DNA of 64,000 nt from Streptomyces bicolor (lineage in GTDB: Bacteria > Actinomycetota > Actinomycetes > Streptomycetales > Streptomycetaceae). Each line of letters opens with the position of its first letter. Within the stretch, counting starts at the first letter, position 1. The stretch lies in NCBI RefSeq assembly GCF_000719285.1, contig NZ_JOFS01000030.1:124001-188000 (forward strand). Direction: 5' to 3'. The notes under the pieces were generated by a model, which ran no database searches, was not told the origin of the DNA, and worked only from the letters and a program-made list of their open reading frames with translations. Below are positions 52,092-61,462 of this stretch, piece by piece. Position numbers and translations under genes: made by a program.

Positions 52092-54068
52092 GTGTCAGAC
52101 GTCCGTGTGATCATCCAACGCGATTCCGAGCGGGAAGAGCGCGTGGTGACGACGGGCACTACGGCCGCCGACCTCTTCGCCGGCGAGCGCTCGATCATCG
52201 CCGCGCGCGTGGGCGGCGAGCTCAAGGACCTGTCGTACGTGCTCTCCGACGGCGAGGAGGTCGAGGGCGTCGAGATCTCCTCCGAGGACGGTCTGGGCAT
52301 CCTGCGCCACTCCACCGCGCATGTGATGGCGCAGGCCGTGCAGGAGCTCTTCCCCGAGGCCAAGCTGGGCATCGGCCCGCCCGTCAAGGACGGCTTCTAC
52401 TACGACTTCGACGTCGAGAAGCCGTTCACGCCCGAGGATCTCAAGGCCATCGAGAAGAAGATGCAGGAGATCCAGAAGCGGGGGCAGCGCTTCTCCCGCC
52501 GTGTCGTGACCGACGAGGCGGCTCGTGAGGAGCTGGCTTCCGAGCCGTACAAGCTGGAGCTGATCGGCCTCAAGGGCTCCGCCTCCTCCGAGGACGGCGC
52601 GGACGTCGAGGTCGGCGCCGGTGAGCTGACGATCTACGACAACCTGGACGCCAAGACCGGCGACCTGTGCTGGAAGGACCTGTGCCGCGGTCCTCACCTG
52701 CCGTCGACCCGCGCGATCCCGGCGTTCAAGCTGATGCGCAACGCGGCCGCCTACTGGCGCGGCAGCGAGAAGAACCCGATGCTCCAGCGCATCTACGGCA
52801 CCGCCTGGCCGTCCAAGGACGAGCTGAAGGCGCATCTCGACTTCCTCGCCGAGGCCGAGAAGCGCGACCACCGCAAGCTGGGCAACGAACTCGACCTCTT
52901 CTCGATCCCCGAGCAGATCGGTTCCGGCCTCGCCGTCTTCCACCCCAAGGGCGGCATCATCCGCCGCGTGATGGAGGACTACTCGCGGCGCCGCCACGAG
53001 GAGGCGGGCTACGAGTTCGTCTACACCCCCCACGCGACCAAGGGGAAGCTCTTCGAGACCTCAGGTCACCTGGACTGGTACGCCGAGGGCATGTACCCGC
53101 CCATGCAGCTCGACGAGGGCGTGGACTACTACCTCAAGCCCATGAACTGCCCGATGCACAACCTGATCTTCGACGCGCGCGGTCGCTCGTACCGTGAACT
53201 GCCGCTGCGCCTCTTCGAGTTCGGGACCGTGTACCGGTACGAGAAGTCGGGCGTCGTGCACGGCCTCACGCGCGCGCGTGGCTTCACCCAGGACGACGCG
53301 CACATCTACTGCACCCGCGAGCAGATGTCCGACGAGCTCGACAAGCTGCTCACCTTCGTCCTCGACCTGCTGCGGGACTACGGACTGACCGACTTCTACC
53401 TGGAGCTGTCCACCAAGGACCCGGAGAAGTTCGTCGGCTCCGACGAGGTCTGGGAGGAGGCGACCGAGACCCTGCGCCAGGTCGCCGAGAAGCAGGGCCT
53501 GCCGCTGGTCCCGGACCCGGGTGGCGCCGCCTTCTACGGTCCGAAGATCTCCGTCCAGGCCAAGGACGCCATCGGCCGCACCTGGCAGATGTCGACCATC
53601 CAGCTCGACTTCAACCTGCCGGAGCGCTTCGACCTGGAGTACACCTCCGCGGACGGCTCCAAGCAGCGTCCGGTCATGATCCACCGGGCCCTCTTCGGCT
53701 CGATCGAGCGGTTCTTCGCCGTGCTCCTGGAGCACTACGCGGGCGCCTTCCCGGCGTGGCTGGCCCCGGTCCAGGCGATCGGCATCCCGATCGGCGACGG
53801 GCACGTGGACTATCTGGAGAAGTTCGCCGCGGCCGCCAAGAAGAAGGGCCTGCGCGTCGAGGTCGACTCGTCCTCCGACCGTATGCAGAAGAAGATCCGC
53901 AACGCCCAGAAGCAGAAGGTGCCCTTCATGGTCATCGCGGGCGACGAGGACATGGCCAACAACGCCGTCTCCTTCCGCTACCGTGACGGCTCGCAGGAGA
54001 ACGGCATCCCGTTCGACGAGGCCATCGCGAAGATCGCGCAGGTGGTCGAGGAGCGGGCGCAGGTCTGA
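52092..54068 (+). CDS. thrS: Threonyl-tRNA synthetase
   Basis: 658 residues from the GTG at 52092 with AGGAGAGA upstream; the open frame back to 51882 is not used. Domains in order: TGS (1-60), the editing domain with HSTAHVM (HxxxH) from about 70, the class II catalytic core (motif 2 [21 protein letters not shown], and motif 3 in [12 protein letters not shown]), and the C-terminal anticodon-binding domain ([20 protein letters not shown]). The zinc ligand Cys is in [11 protein letters not shown]. It charges tRNA-Thr. No T-box leader was recognised. Confidence 0.97.
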   Translation: MSDVRVIIQRDSEREERVVTTGTTAADLFAGERSIIAARVGGELKDLSYVLSDGEEVEGVEISSEDGLGILRHSTAHVMAQAVQELFPEAKLGIGPPVKDGFYYDFDVEKPFTPEDLKAIEKKMQEIQKRGQRFSRRVVTDEAAREELASEPYKLELIGLKGSASSEDGADVEVGAGELTIYDNLDAKTGDLCWKDLCRGPHLPSTRAIPAFKLMRNAAAYWRGSEKNPMLQRIYGTAWPSKDELKAHLDFLAEAEKRDHRKLGNELDLFSIPEQIGSGLAVFHPKGGIIRRVMEDYSRRRHEEAGYEFVYTPHATKGKLFETSGHLDWYAEGMYPPMQLDEGVDYYLKPMNCPMHNLIFDARGRSYRELPLRLFEFGTVYRYEKSGVVHGLTRARGFTQDDAHIYCTREQMSDELDKLLTFVLDLLRDYGLTDFYLELSTKDPEKFVGSDEVWEEATETLRQVAEKQGLPLVPDPGGAAFYGPKISVQAKDAIGRTWQMSTIQLDFNLPERFDLEYTSADGSKQRPVMIHRALFGSIERFFAVLLEHYAGAFPAWLAPVQAIGIPIGDGHVDYLEKFAAAAKKKGLRVEVDSSSDRMQKKIRNAQKQKVPFMVIAGDEDMANNAVSFRYRDGSQENGIPFDEAIAKIAQVVEERAQV

Positions 54069-54080
54069 TCGCACCTGACG

Positions 54081-54113
54081 GGGCCCTCGGGGAGTTCAGC
54101 TTCCCGGGGGCCC
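54081..54113. terminator. Terminator between thrS and the channel gene
   Basis: An imperfect GC-rich hairpin with arms 54081-54094 and 54100-54113 (12 of 14 paired) spans the convergent ends of thrS (54068) and the channel gene (54096). Confidence 0.6.
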
Positions 54114-54755
54114 TTCGTCGTCGTCGCGGGAGAAGGCCTGCAACAGCCACGAGGCGAAGGTGCCGGTCACCGCACCGAGCAGGCCGAGCCCTACGGCCAT
54201 GACCCCGACGCCGACCAGCCGCCCGCGCGGCGTGACCGGGGTGATGTCGCCGTAGCCGACCGTGGCGAGGGTCGAGCAGGTCCACCACACGGCGTCCCCG
54301 AAGGTCCGCATGGTCGCCCCCGGTGCGCCGCGCTCCTGGTGGTAGACCGACAGGGCACCGGTGAAGCCGAGAAGCACGGTGGACAGACCGGCGTAGACGA
54401 TCACGCGCGCGTGCACGGTGAGCCGGGCCCGCCCGTGCCGGCGCTGAATGGCGTCGTGCGCCTTCACAATCTGGAGTGGCCGCAGCAGGGGCAGAAACAG
54501 AACCAACGTGTCCAGCGGGTGCTTCCGTACGAAGCTCCACCGTTGCCTGCTGAGCAGCCAGCGCCCGGCGTAGTCGACAACGAACAACGCCCAGGCGGCG
54601 AACGTCAGCGCGAGGCAGAGGTCGAGCACGGTGTCCGTGAGCTGACCATGGCCCAGGACGCGAATCGCGTACGAGGCGAGGAAGATCATCGACGCCACGC
54701 CGAGAGGGATCTCGGCGCGCTGCTGCCAGCGGGCCAAACGGCTGTCATCGTCCAC
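54096..54755 (-). CDS. Voltage-gated-like K+ channel protein
   Basis: 219 residues from the GTG at 54755. Hydrophobic helices in the first half, then a turn rich in Arg (SRQRWSFVRKHPLD) and the pore: WWTCSTLATVGYGDITPVTP contains the selectivity filter TVGYGD. The last helix GRLVGVGVMAVGLGLLGAVTG follows. Potassium passage is the likely role. The N-terminal half is shorter than in eukaryotic voltage sensors. It is convergent with thrS. Confidence 0.85.
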   Translation of the reverse strand: MDDDSRLARWQQRAEIPLGVASMIFLASYAIRVLGHGQLTDTVLDLCLALTFAAWALFVVDYAGRWLLSRQRWSFVRKHPLDTLVLFLPLLRPLQIVKAHDAIQRRHGRARLTVHARVIVYAGLSTVLLGFTGALSVYHQERGAPGATMRTFGDAVWWTCSTLATVGYGDITPVTPRGRLVGVGVMAVGLGLLGAVTGTFASWLLQAFSRDDDEGPPGS

Positions 54756-54833
54756 CGGCCCAGCTTGGCGCGGGCCGACCGGAGGCGAGCCCCGGCGACA
54801 CGCCGCGAACGGACGAAGCCATATGCTGCACGC

Positions 54834-55382
54834 ATGACGAGTGAGCCGGAGCAGCAGTGGGGAGTGGGGATCCAGGACGCGTTCCAGCGCCTGTGGACGC
54901 CCCATCGGATGGCCTACATCCAGGGTGAGAACAAGCCGACCGGCCCCGGAGCCGAAGACGGCTGCCCCTTCTGCTCGATCCCGGCCAAGTCCGACGAGGA
55001 CGGGCTGATCGTCAAGCGCGGCCAGCAGGTGTACGCGGTCCTCAACCTGTACCCGTACAACGGCGGCCACCTCATGGTCGTGCCCTACCGTCACGTCGCC
55101 GACTACACCGACCTCACCGAGCCGGAGACCATCGAGCTCGCCGCCCTGACCAAGCAGGCGATGACGGCCCTGCGCACCGCCTCCGGCGCCCACGGCTTCA
55201 ACATCGGCATGAACCAGGGCACGGTCGCCGGCGCCGGCATCGCGGCCCATCTCCACCAGCACATCGTCCCGCGCTGGGGCGGCGACACGAACTTCATGCC
55301 GGTGGTGGGGCACACGCGGGTGCTGCCGCAGCTGCTTGCCGATACGCGGAAGATGCTGGCGGAGGCCTGGCCGACGGTTTGA
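54834..55382 (+). CDS. HIT family protein, AP4A phosphorylase-like
   Basis: 182 residues from the ATG at 54834; TATGCT at 54822-54827 is six bases upstream, a leaderless start. The triad HLHQH (His139, 141, 143) is the HIT catalytic motif, and CPFCSIP with a downstream His supports a zinc site. In M. tuberculosis the gene in the same position (Rv2613c) encodes a diadenosine tetraphosphate phosphorylase (literature). It is part of the conserved block thrS-HIT-pgsA-acyltransferase-pimA. Confidence 0.92.
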   Translation: MTSEPEQQWGVGIQDAFQRLWTPHRMAYIQGENKPTGPGAEDGCPFCSIPAKSDEDGLIVKRGQQVYAVLNLYPYNGGHLMVVPYRHVADYTDLTEPETIELAALTKQAMTALRTASGAHGFNIGMNQGTVAGAGIAAHLHQHIVPRWGGDTNFMPVVGHTRVLPQLLADTRKMLAEAWPTV

Positions 55383-55411
55383 GCCTGGGGAACGCTCTCG
55401 AGCCAGCCTGA

Positions 55412-55437
55412 GCCTGCGGGCAGTCGTGCCGCTGGGG
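55412..55437. repeat. Repeat family B, copy 3
   Basis: 26 bases identical to 29747-29772, then GGCACGGCTGGGCGCAGGC, which pairs back with GCCTGC/GTGCCG. Together they make a stem downstream of the HIT gene and before the convergent membrane protein. Confidence 0.75.
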
Positions 55438-55455
55438 GCACGGCTGGGCGCAGGC

Positions 55456-57117
55456 CTACGCGTCGTACACGTCCGCCTTCCGCGGTGACGGATCCTGCAC
55501 TGCCGTACTCAGGAACGCCGACCGCGTACCGAACTTCTCGGTGTCCACGCCGTTCTCCTCCAGCACCTTGATCGCCGAGGCATGCACCACCCGCAGCACC
55601 GGCGTAGCAGCCCGCAGGGCATCGTCGGCCATGAACCGGTGCCGCCACGGCTGATCCGCCCACGCGTGCCGCAGCCCGAACGGCTCGGGCAGCCCTATCG
55701 TCCCGCCGAGCCAGTTCAGCAGCGGCGGATACCAGGAGATCGGGGCGCGCACCGCAAGCCGCACCACCTCGTCGGTGTTCACCAGCGGAAGCTTCACCTT
55801 GCGGGTCTCCCACGGCTTCAGCGACTTGCTGACCTCCTTGGTCGGCGCCTCGGGCTTCTCCTGGAAGAGCCCGTTCACCGGGCCGAGCGCATGCCCCGTC
55901 ACCTCGATGCGCAACGTCTCGTGCAGCACGGTCACCGTGATCAGCATGGTGATGATCAACTGCCCGTCCCAGAGCGTCCACTGGACGCCCAGGTAGTGCC
56001 GGTCGCCGCTGCCGAACTGCTGCTTGTTGCAGATGTCCTGTATCGCGTGCGACTTGACGACATACGCCTCGACGTCCGTGCCCTCCGGCCGGGACACCGC
56101 CTTCGCGCCCTCGGCGATCGGCGTGACCACCCAGTGGCGTATCGAAGGCTTGGGAAAACCGCCGGTGTTGAGCGGACCGCGCTCCAGCATGCGCAGCTGG
56201 TCGTGGATCGAGCGGATGACGTCCCAGCTGCGGAAGGGGTGGATCTCCCGGGTCGGGTCGGCGGGCACCAGGTCCTCGGCCAGCTGCCAGCTGCCCCAGC
56301 GGGTGCCCATGCCGAGTATCCCCTTGGGGCCGGCGTAGAAGACGGAGTTGGACTGCTGCTCGGCGCTCAACTTGGCGAGAGACTGGCGCAGTTGCTCGGC
56401 CGCGGTCTCGCCGGGGCTGCTCGGCACCGCCTCCGGGACCTTCGCGCCGACGCTGCTGCCGGCCAGCAGACTGTCCCACCGCTCCCGCAGGTCCCTCGCC
56501 GTGCGCTCGCAGACCTGCTTCGCCCAGAACCAGCCGACCACGGGCATGAGGACCGAGGCCCGCGCATACCAGGCCCAGAAGCCGGTGAACGGCATACGGA
56601 TCAGGAAGATCACGGCGAGCGCGCCCGCTGCGACGAGCAGCGCGGAGGCGAGCGCGCCGCCCCGCTTCTCGTCCCGCTTGACGATGGTGGTGCGCAGTTG
56701 GAAGATCAGCAGCCACACCAGCAGGCCGGGCAGGAACAGCACGCCGCAGAGCACCATGATGGCGCTGAGCATCCGGTCGCGGGCCTTGCGGATGTTGTTG
56801 GCCGCCAGACAGTGCTCGACGACGACCTGCGGCTCGGTGCCGAATGACTGGATCAGGGGCTTGCGGCCGCTGCCGAGCATGCGGTCGACCACGGCCCGTG
56901 AGAAGGCCTCACCCAGGTTGGGACGGAAGATCTTCGCCCAGCTGCGGCCTGCCTTGACCTCGGTCTGATGCCATTCGTTGTCGGCCTTCTTGATGTCCTC
57001 GTACGGATTGTCCCGATAGGCCGCCGAGGCCAGCGCGAAGGTAGCCGTCTGCCCCTCGCCGGCCGTGCGAGGCACCTGCGGACCGAAGATGTCCGCGTAA
57101 CCGCTCTCAACGGTCAT
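55456..57117 (-). CDS. Membrane protein of unknown function
   Basis: 553 residues from the ATG at 57117 with GGGGGCGGGA upstream. About 110 soluble residues lead to two pairs of membrane helices (MLSAIMVLCGVLFLPGLLVWLLIF and ALLVAAGALAVIFLIRMPFTG, up to about 215), then a large soluble part of about 330 residues. A further hydrophobic segment (LIITMLITVTVLHETLRI) lies near residue 395. No catalytic motif is recognised. It stands between HIT and EF-G2, where mycobacteria have nothing comparable. Confidence 0.75.
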   Translation of the reverse strand: MTVESGYADIFGPQVPRTAGEGQTATFALASAAYRDNPYEDIKKADNEWHQTEVKAGRSWAKIFRPNLGEAFSRAVVDRMLGSGRKPLIQSFGTEPQVVVEHCLAANNIRKARDRMLSAIMVLCGVLFLPGLLVWLLIFQLRTTIVKRDEKRGGALASALLVAAGALAVIFLIRMPFTGFWAWYARASVLMPVVGWFWAKQVCERTARDLRERWDSLLAGSSVGAKVPEAVPSSPGETAAEQLRQSLAKLSAEQQSNSVFYAGPKGILGMGTRWGSWQLAEDLVPADPTREIHPFRSWDVIRSIHDQLRMLERGPLNTGGFPKPSIRHWVVTPIAEGAKAVSRPEGTDVEAYVVKSHAIQDICNKQQFGSGDRHYLGVQWTLWDGQLIITMLITVTVLHETLRIEVTGHALGPVNGLFQEKPEAPTKEVSKSLKPWETRKVKLPLVNTDEVVRLAVRAPISWYPPLLNWLGGTIGLPEPFGLRHAWADQPWRHRFMADDALRAATPVLRVVHASAIKVLEENGVDTEKFGTRSAFLSTAVQDPSPRKADVYDA

Positions 57118-57345
57118 TCCCGCCCCCGATCGCCGCACTGTCGCTTCTGCGGCCTTTCCCGACTTCCGTACTGCGCACACCTGTTGATCAATGATCAGAG
57201 TATCTCCCGCCACCGACAATCGTCGGCGGACGGCCGAAGCCGCCCGCCGACGGGAGGGGAGCGTTCCACAAGGGCCGGTTGGTGGCGCCGGCGCCAACCG
57301 CCGGGCGCCGCGCGCCTGTTCCCTTGAGGCGCTGCGCGCCTGTAC

Positions 57346-59544
57346 CTACGAGGCGGCGCGCGTCTCTTCACGAATCCTTTCGGCGACCTGCGGCGGCATC
57401 GGTTCGTGCCGCGCGTAGGAACGGTTGAAGCGAGCGGTGCCGTGCGACAGCGACCGCAGATCGACGGCGTACCGGCCGATCTCGATCTCGGGCACCTCGG
57501 CCTTGATGACCGTGCGGCCACCGCTGGTCTGCTCGGTGCCGAGGACACGCCCACGCCGCCCGGACAGATCGCTCATCACGGCGCCGACGTAGTCGTCGCC
57601 GACGAGGACGGAAACCTCGGCCACCGGCTCCAGCAGATGGATCTTCACGTCGGCCGCCGCCTCCCGCAGCGCGAGCGCGCCGGCCGTCTGGAACGCGGCG
57701 TCGGAGGAGTCCACGGAGTGCGCCTTGCCGTCGAGCAGCGTCACCCGGATGTCGACGAGCGGGTAGCCGGCCGCGACTCCCTTGGCCGCCTGGGCCCGTA
57801 CGCCCTTCTCCACCGAGGGGATGAACTGCCGCGGCACCGCCCCGCCGACGACCTTGTCGACGAACTCGATGCCCGAGCCGCCCGGCAGCGGCTCCACCTC
57901 GATCTCGCAGATGGCGTACTGCCCGTGCCCGCCGGACTGCTTCACATGCCGCCCGCGTCCCGCCGACTTGCTCGCGAACGTCTCCCTCAGGGAGACCTTG
58001 TGCGGCACGACGTCGACCTGGACGCCGTAGCGGCTGCGGAGCCGTTCGAGGGCGACGTCCGCGTGCGCCTCTCCCAGGGCCCACAGCACGACCTGGTGGG
58101 TGGCCTGGTTCTGTTCCAGTCGCATGGTCGGGTCCTCGGCGACGAGCCGGGACAGTCCCTGCGACAGCTTGTCCTCGTCGGCCTTGCTGTGCGCCTGGAT
58201 GGCGAGCGGCAGGAGCGGGTCGGGCATCTGCCAGGGCTCCATCAGCAGCGGGTCGTCCTTGGCCGAGAGCGTGTCGCCGGTCTCCGCGCGGCTCAGCTTC
58301 GCCACGCACGCCAGGTCACCGGCGATGCAGTGGCTGAGCGTGCGCTGCTGCTTGCCGAAGGGCGCGGACAGGGCGCCGATCCGCTCATCGACGTCATGGT
58401 CCTCGTGCCCGCGGTCGGCCAGCCCGTGCCCGGAGACGTGCACCGTCTCGTCGGGGCGCAGGGTGCCGGAGAAGACGCGCACCATCGACACCCGGCCGAC
58501 GTACGGGTCGGACGCCGTCTTCACGACCTCCGCGACCAGCGGTCCGTTCGGATCGCACAGCTTCAGCTCGCGCGGCTTGCCGTCCACGGTGGTGACCCGG
58601 GGCGCCTCGCGTTCCAGCGGTGTCGGGAAGCCCCGCGTGATCAGCTCCAGCACCTCGACCGTGCCGAGGCCCTGCCGGGCACCGTCGGCGGCGGGAGCGG
58701 CGGCCAGGACCGGGAAGAACGTGCCGCGCGCGACGGCTCGCTCCAGGTCCTCGATCAGCGTCTTGACGTCGACCTGCTCGCCGCCCAGATACCGGTCCAT
58801 GAGGGTCTCGTCCTCGCTCTCGGCGATGATCCCCTCGATCAGCCGGTTGCGGGCCTCCTCGATCTCCGGCAGCTGGTCCTCGCCGGGCTCGGACTCCTTG
58901 CGCTCCCCGGACGAGTAGTCGAACAGCTTCTGCGACAGCAGCCCGGTCAGGCCGGTCACGGGCGCGTGCCCGTCCGGGCCCTGCGGGCCGTGCAGCGGCA
59001 GATACAGCGGGAGCACGGCGTCGGGGTCGTCCCCGCCGAAGGCCTCCGCGCAGATCCGCGTCATCTCCTCGTAGTTCGCCCGGGCGGCCTCGAGGTGCGT
59101 GACGACGATCGCGCGCGGCATGCCGACGGCCGCGCACTCCTCCCACACCATGCGGGTCGAGCCGTCCACGCCGTCCGAGGCGGAGACGACGAAAAGGGCC
59201 GCGTCCGCCGCACGCAGACCGGCCCTGAGCTCCCCGACGAAATCGGCGTATCCGGGGGTGTCCAGAAGGTTGACCTTGATGCCGTCCCATTCGACCGGCA
59301 CCAGGGAGAGCTGCACCGAGCGCTGCTGCCGGTGCTCGATCTCGTCGTAGTCGGAGACGGTGCCGCCGTCCTCCACACGGCCCGCCCGGTTCACTGCCCC
59401 CGCGGTGAGCGCGAGAGCTTCCACCAGAGTCGTCTTGCCCGATCCGGAGTGGCCGACCAGCACCACATTCCGTACGGACGCGGGGTGGTCGGCCGCCGTA
59501 GCCCTGCCGGCGGCTCCGGGATGTGCGTTCGCCTTGTCGCCCAT
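57346..59544 (-). CDS. Elongation factor G-like GTPase (EF-G2)
   Basis: 732 residues from the ATG at 59544 with GGGAGG upstream. G1 is GHSGSGKTTL, G3 is DTPGYADF. The G4 position reads VVTHLEAARA, where EF-G has NKMD; the guanine-specificity motif is degenerate. Domains II-V follow (RVFSGTLRPDETV, SGGHGQYAICEIEVEP, PLVDIRVTLLDGKAHSVDSSD). Members of this group lack translocase activity in some bacteria (family knowledge); role here unknown. It is divergent from pgsA. Confidence 0.9.
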   Translation of the reverse strand: MGDKANAHPGAAGRATAADHPASVRNVVLVGHSGSGKTTLVEALALTAGAVNRAGRVEDGGTVSDYDEIEHRQQRSVQLSLVPVEWDGIKVNLLDTPGYADFVGELRAGLRAADAALFVVSASDGVDGSTRMVWEECAAVGMPRAIVVTHLEAARANYEEMTRICAEAFGGDDPDAVLPLYLPLHGPQGPDGHAPVTGLTGLLSQKLFDYSSGERKESEPGEDQLPEIEEARNRLIEGIIAESEDETLMDRYLGGEQVDVKTLIEDLERAVARGTFFPVLAAAPAADGARQGLGTVEVLELITRGFPTPLEREAPRVTTVDGKPRELKLCDPNGPLVAEVVKTASDPYVGRVSMVRVFSGTLRPDETVHVSGHGLADRGHEDHDVDERIGALSAPFGKQQRTLSHCIAGDLACVAKLSRAETGDTLSAKDDPLLMEPWQMPDPLLPLAIQAHSKADEDKLSQGLSRLVAEDPTMRLEQNQATHQVVLWALGEAHADVALERLRSRYGVQVDVVPHKVSLRETFASKSAGRGRHVKQSGGHGQYAICEIEVEPLPGGSGIEFVDKVVGGAVPRQFIPSVEKGVRAQAAKGVAAGYPLVDIRVTLLDGKAHSVDSSDAAFQTAGALALREAAADVKIHLLEPVAEVSVLVGDDYVGAVMSDLSGRRGRVLGTEQTSGGRTVIKAEVPEIEIGRYAVDLRSLSHGTARFNRSYARHEPMPPQVAERIREETRAAS

Positions 59545-59822
59545 GATCCTGCCTCCCGTGCACGGTGAGGTCACTGTGGGCGCGGACATACGGATCCGCG
59601 TGCGATTGGCGGCTCCGTTGACGCCCGCGGTTCTTCGAGCTTTCCACTCCCGTCACGGTGCGTCCATACGGCGGACGTGATCGCGCCGTCCGACCGTGGT
59701 GAACCGGGCCGCCCGACCCGGGTACGAGTGCCCGGCGGTCGCACTCACGCGCGCGTGGCTACGATGGGCCAGCCGGTGGCCAGCAAGGGCCGCACGGCGC
59801 CACACCGACCCTCGGGAAGGCC

Positions 59823-60557
59823 ATGCTGAACAAGTACGCGCGTGCGTTTTTCACGCGTGTCCTCACGCCGTTCGCCGCATTTCTGATCCGGCGGGGCGTC
59901 AGCCCCGACACCGTGACGCTGATCGGCACCGCCGGTGTGGTCGCGGGCGCGCTGGTCTTCTACCCCATGGGCGAGTTCTTCTGGGGCACGGTCGTGATCA
60001 CGCTCTTCGTGTTCTCCGACCTCGTCGACGGCAACATGGCCCGCCAGCTCGGCCGCTCCAGCCGCTGGGGCGCCTTCCTGGACTCGACACTCGACCGGGT
60101 CGCCGACGGCGCGATCTTCGGCGGGTTCATCCTCTGGTACGCCGGTGGGGGCGACGACCTCGTCCTGTGCGCCGTCTCGATCTTCTGCCTGGCCAGCGGC
60201 CAGGTGGTGTCGTACACCAAGGCCCGTGGCGAATCGATCGGCCTGCCCGTCGCGGTCAACGGCCTCGTCGAGCGCGCCGAGCGCCTGGTGATCTCGCTGG
60301 TCGCGGCCGGTCTCGCGGGGCTGCACAAGTTCGGGGTACCCGGCATCCAGTACCTGCTGCCCGTCGCCCTGTGGATCGTCGCCGTCGGCAGCCTCGTCAC
60401 GCTGATCCAGCGGGTCGTCACGGTCCGTCGCGAGTCCGCGGAGGCGGAGGCCGCGGCGGCCGCGCAGGAGACGCCGCAGAACACCTCTCAGCAGAACACC
60501 TCTCAGCAGAACACCTCTCAGCGGAACGCCTCTCATGGGAGCGAGGCAGCGAAGTGA
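59823..60557 (+). CDS. pgsA: Phosphatidylinositol phosphate synthase
   Basis: 244 residues from the ATG at 59823 with GGGAAGG upstream. The CDP-alcohol phosphotransferase motif spans DGNMARQLGRSSRWGAFLD (DG-x2-AR-x8-G-x3-D). It joins CDP-diacylglycerol and inositol-1-phosphate to make PI phosphate, precursor of phosphatidylinositol and its mannosides. Several membrane helices. The last 30 residues are an unusual tandem repeat of NTSQQ encoded by 15-base repeats (60477-60536). The first gene of pgsA-patA-pimA. Confidence 0.93.
   Translation: MLNKYARAFFTRVLTPFAAFLIRRGVSPDTVTLIGTAGVVAGALVFYPMGEFFWGTVVITLFVFSDLVDGNMARQLGRSSRWGAFLDSTLDRVADGAIFGGFILWYAGGGDDLVLCAVSIFCLASGQVVSYTKARGESIGLPVAVNGLVERAERLVISLVAAGLAGLHKFGVPGIQYLLPVALWIVAVGSLVTLIQRVVTVRRESAEAEAAAAAQETPQNTSQQNTSQQNTSQRNASHGSEAAK
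60477..60536 (+). repeat. Four 15-base tandem repeats at the end of pgsA
   Basis: Unit CAGAACACCTCTCAG at 60477-60491, 60492-60506 and 60507-60521 is exact; the fourth unit (60522-60536) has three changes. It encodes QNTSQ repeats in frame. Confidence 0.95.
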
Positions 60558-61462
60558 GTGCCCAGGAGCGGCTCACGGACGCGCTGTACGGCCTCGGCTG
60601 GGGCACCGTCAAGAAGCTTCCCGAACCGGTCGCCGTACGGCTCGGCCGCACCATCGCCGACCTCGCGTGGAAGCAGCGCGGCAAGGGCGTCCAGCGGCTC
60701 GAGAGCAACTACGCGCGCGTGGTGCCCGACGCGAGCCCGGAGCGCCTCGCCGAGCTCTCGCACGCGGGCATGCGCTCGTACCTGCGCTACTGGATGGAGT
60801 CCTTCCGGCTGCCCGCCTGGAGCGCCGAGCGCGTCAAGGGTGGCTTTGAACCCAAGGACATCCACTATCTGACCGACGGCCTGGCCGCCGGCAACGGCGT
60901 GATACTCGCCCTGCCGCACCTGGCCAACTGGGATCTCGCGGGCGCCTGGGTCACCACCAAGCTCGAGACGCCGTTCACCACCGTCGCCGAACGTCTCAAG
61001 CCCGAGACGCTCTACGACCGCTTCGTCGCCTACCGCGAGGGCCTCGGCATGGAGGTCCTGCCGCACAGCGGCGGCACCGCCTTCGGCACGCTGGCCCGCA
61101 GGCTGCGCGACGGCGGCCTGGTCTGCCTGGTCGCCGACCGCGACCTGTCCGCCTCCGGCGTCGAGGTGGACTTCTTCGGCGACACGGCCCGCATGCCCGC
61201 GGGACCGGCGCTGCTGGCCCAGCAGACCGGGGCGCTCCTGCTCCCCGTGACGCTCTGGTACGACGACTCCCCGGTGATGCGCGGCCGGGTTCATGCCCCG
61301 GTCGAGGTCCCCGAGACAGGTACCCGGGCCGAGAAGACGTCTGTCATGACACAGGCGCTGGCCGATGCCTTCGCCTCGGGGATCGCCGAACATCCGGAGG
61401 ACTGGCACATGCTTCAGCGTCTGTGGCTCGCTGATCTGGACCCCACGAAGGGATCCTCGTGA
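60554..61462 (+). CDS. patA: Phosphatidylinositol mannoside acyltransferase
   Basis: 302 residues, GTG at 60554 overlapping the pgsA stop. LPHLANWDLAG contains the HX4D motif of LpxL/HtrB-type acyltransferases. It adds a fatty acyl group to the 6-position of mannose on PIM1/PIM2 at the inner membrane face (from the mycobacterial homologue Rv2611c). Translationally coupled to pgsA and pimA. Confidence 0.9.
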   Translation: MSAQERLTDALYGLGWGTVKKLPEPVAVRLGRTIADLAWKQRGKGVQRLESNYARVVPDASPERLAELSHAGMRSYLRYWMESFRLPAWSAERVKGGFEPKDIHYLTDGLAAGNGVILALPHLANWDLAGAWVTTKLETPFTTVAERLKPETLYDRFVAYREGLGMEVLPHSGGTAFGTLARRLRDGGLVCLVADRDLSASGVEVDFFGDTARMPAGPALLAQQTGALLLPVTLWYDDSPVMRGRVHAPVEVPETGTRAEKTSVMTQALADAFASGIAEHPEDWHMLQRLWLADLDPTKGSS

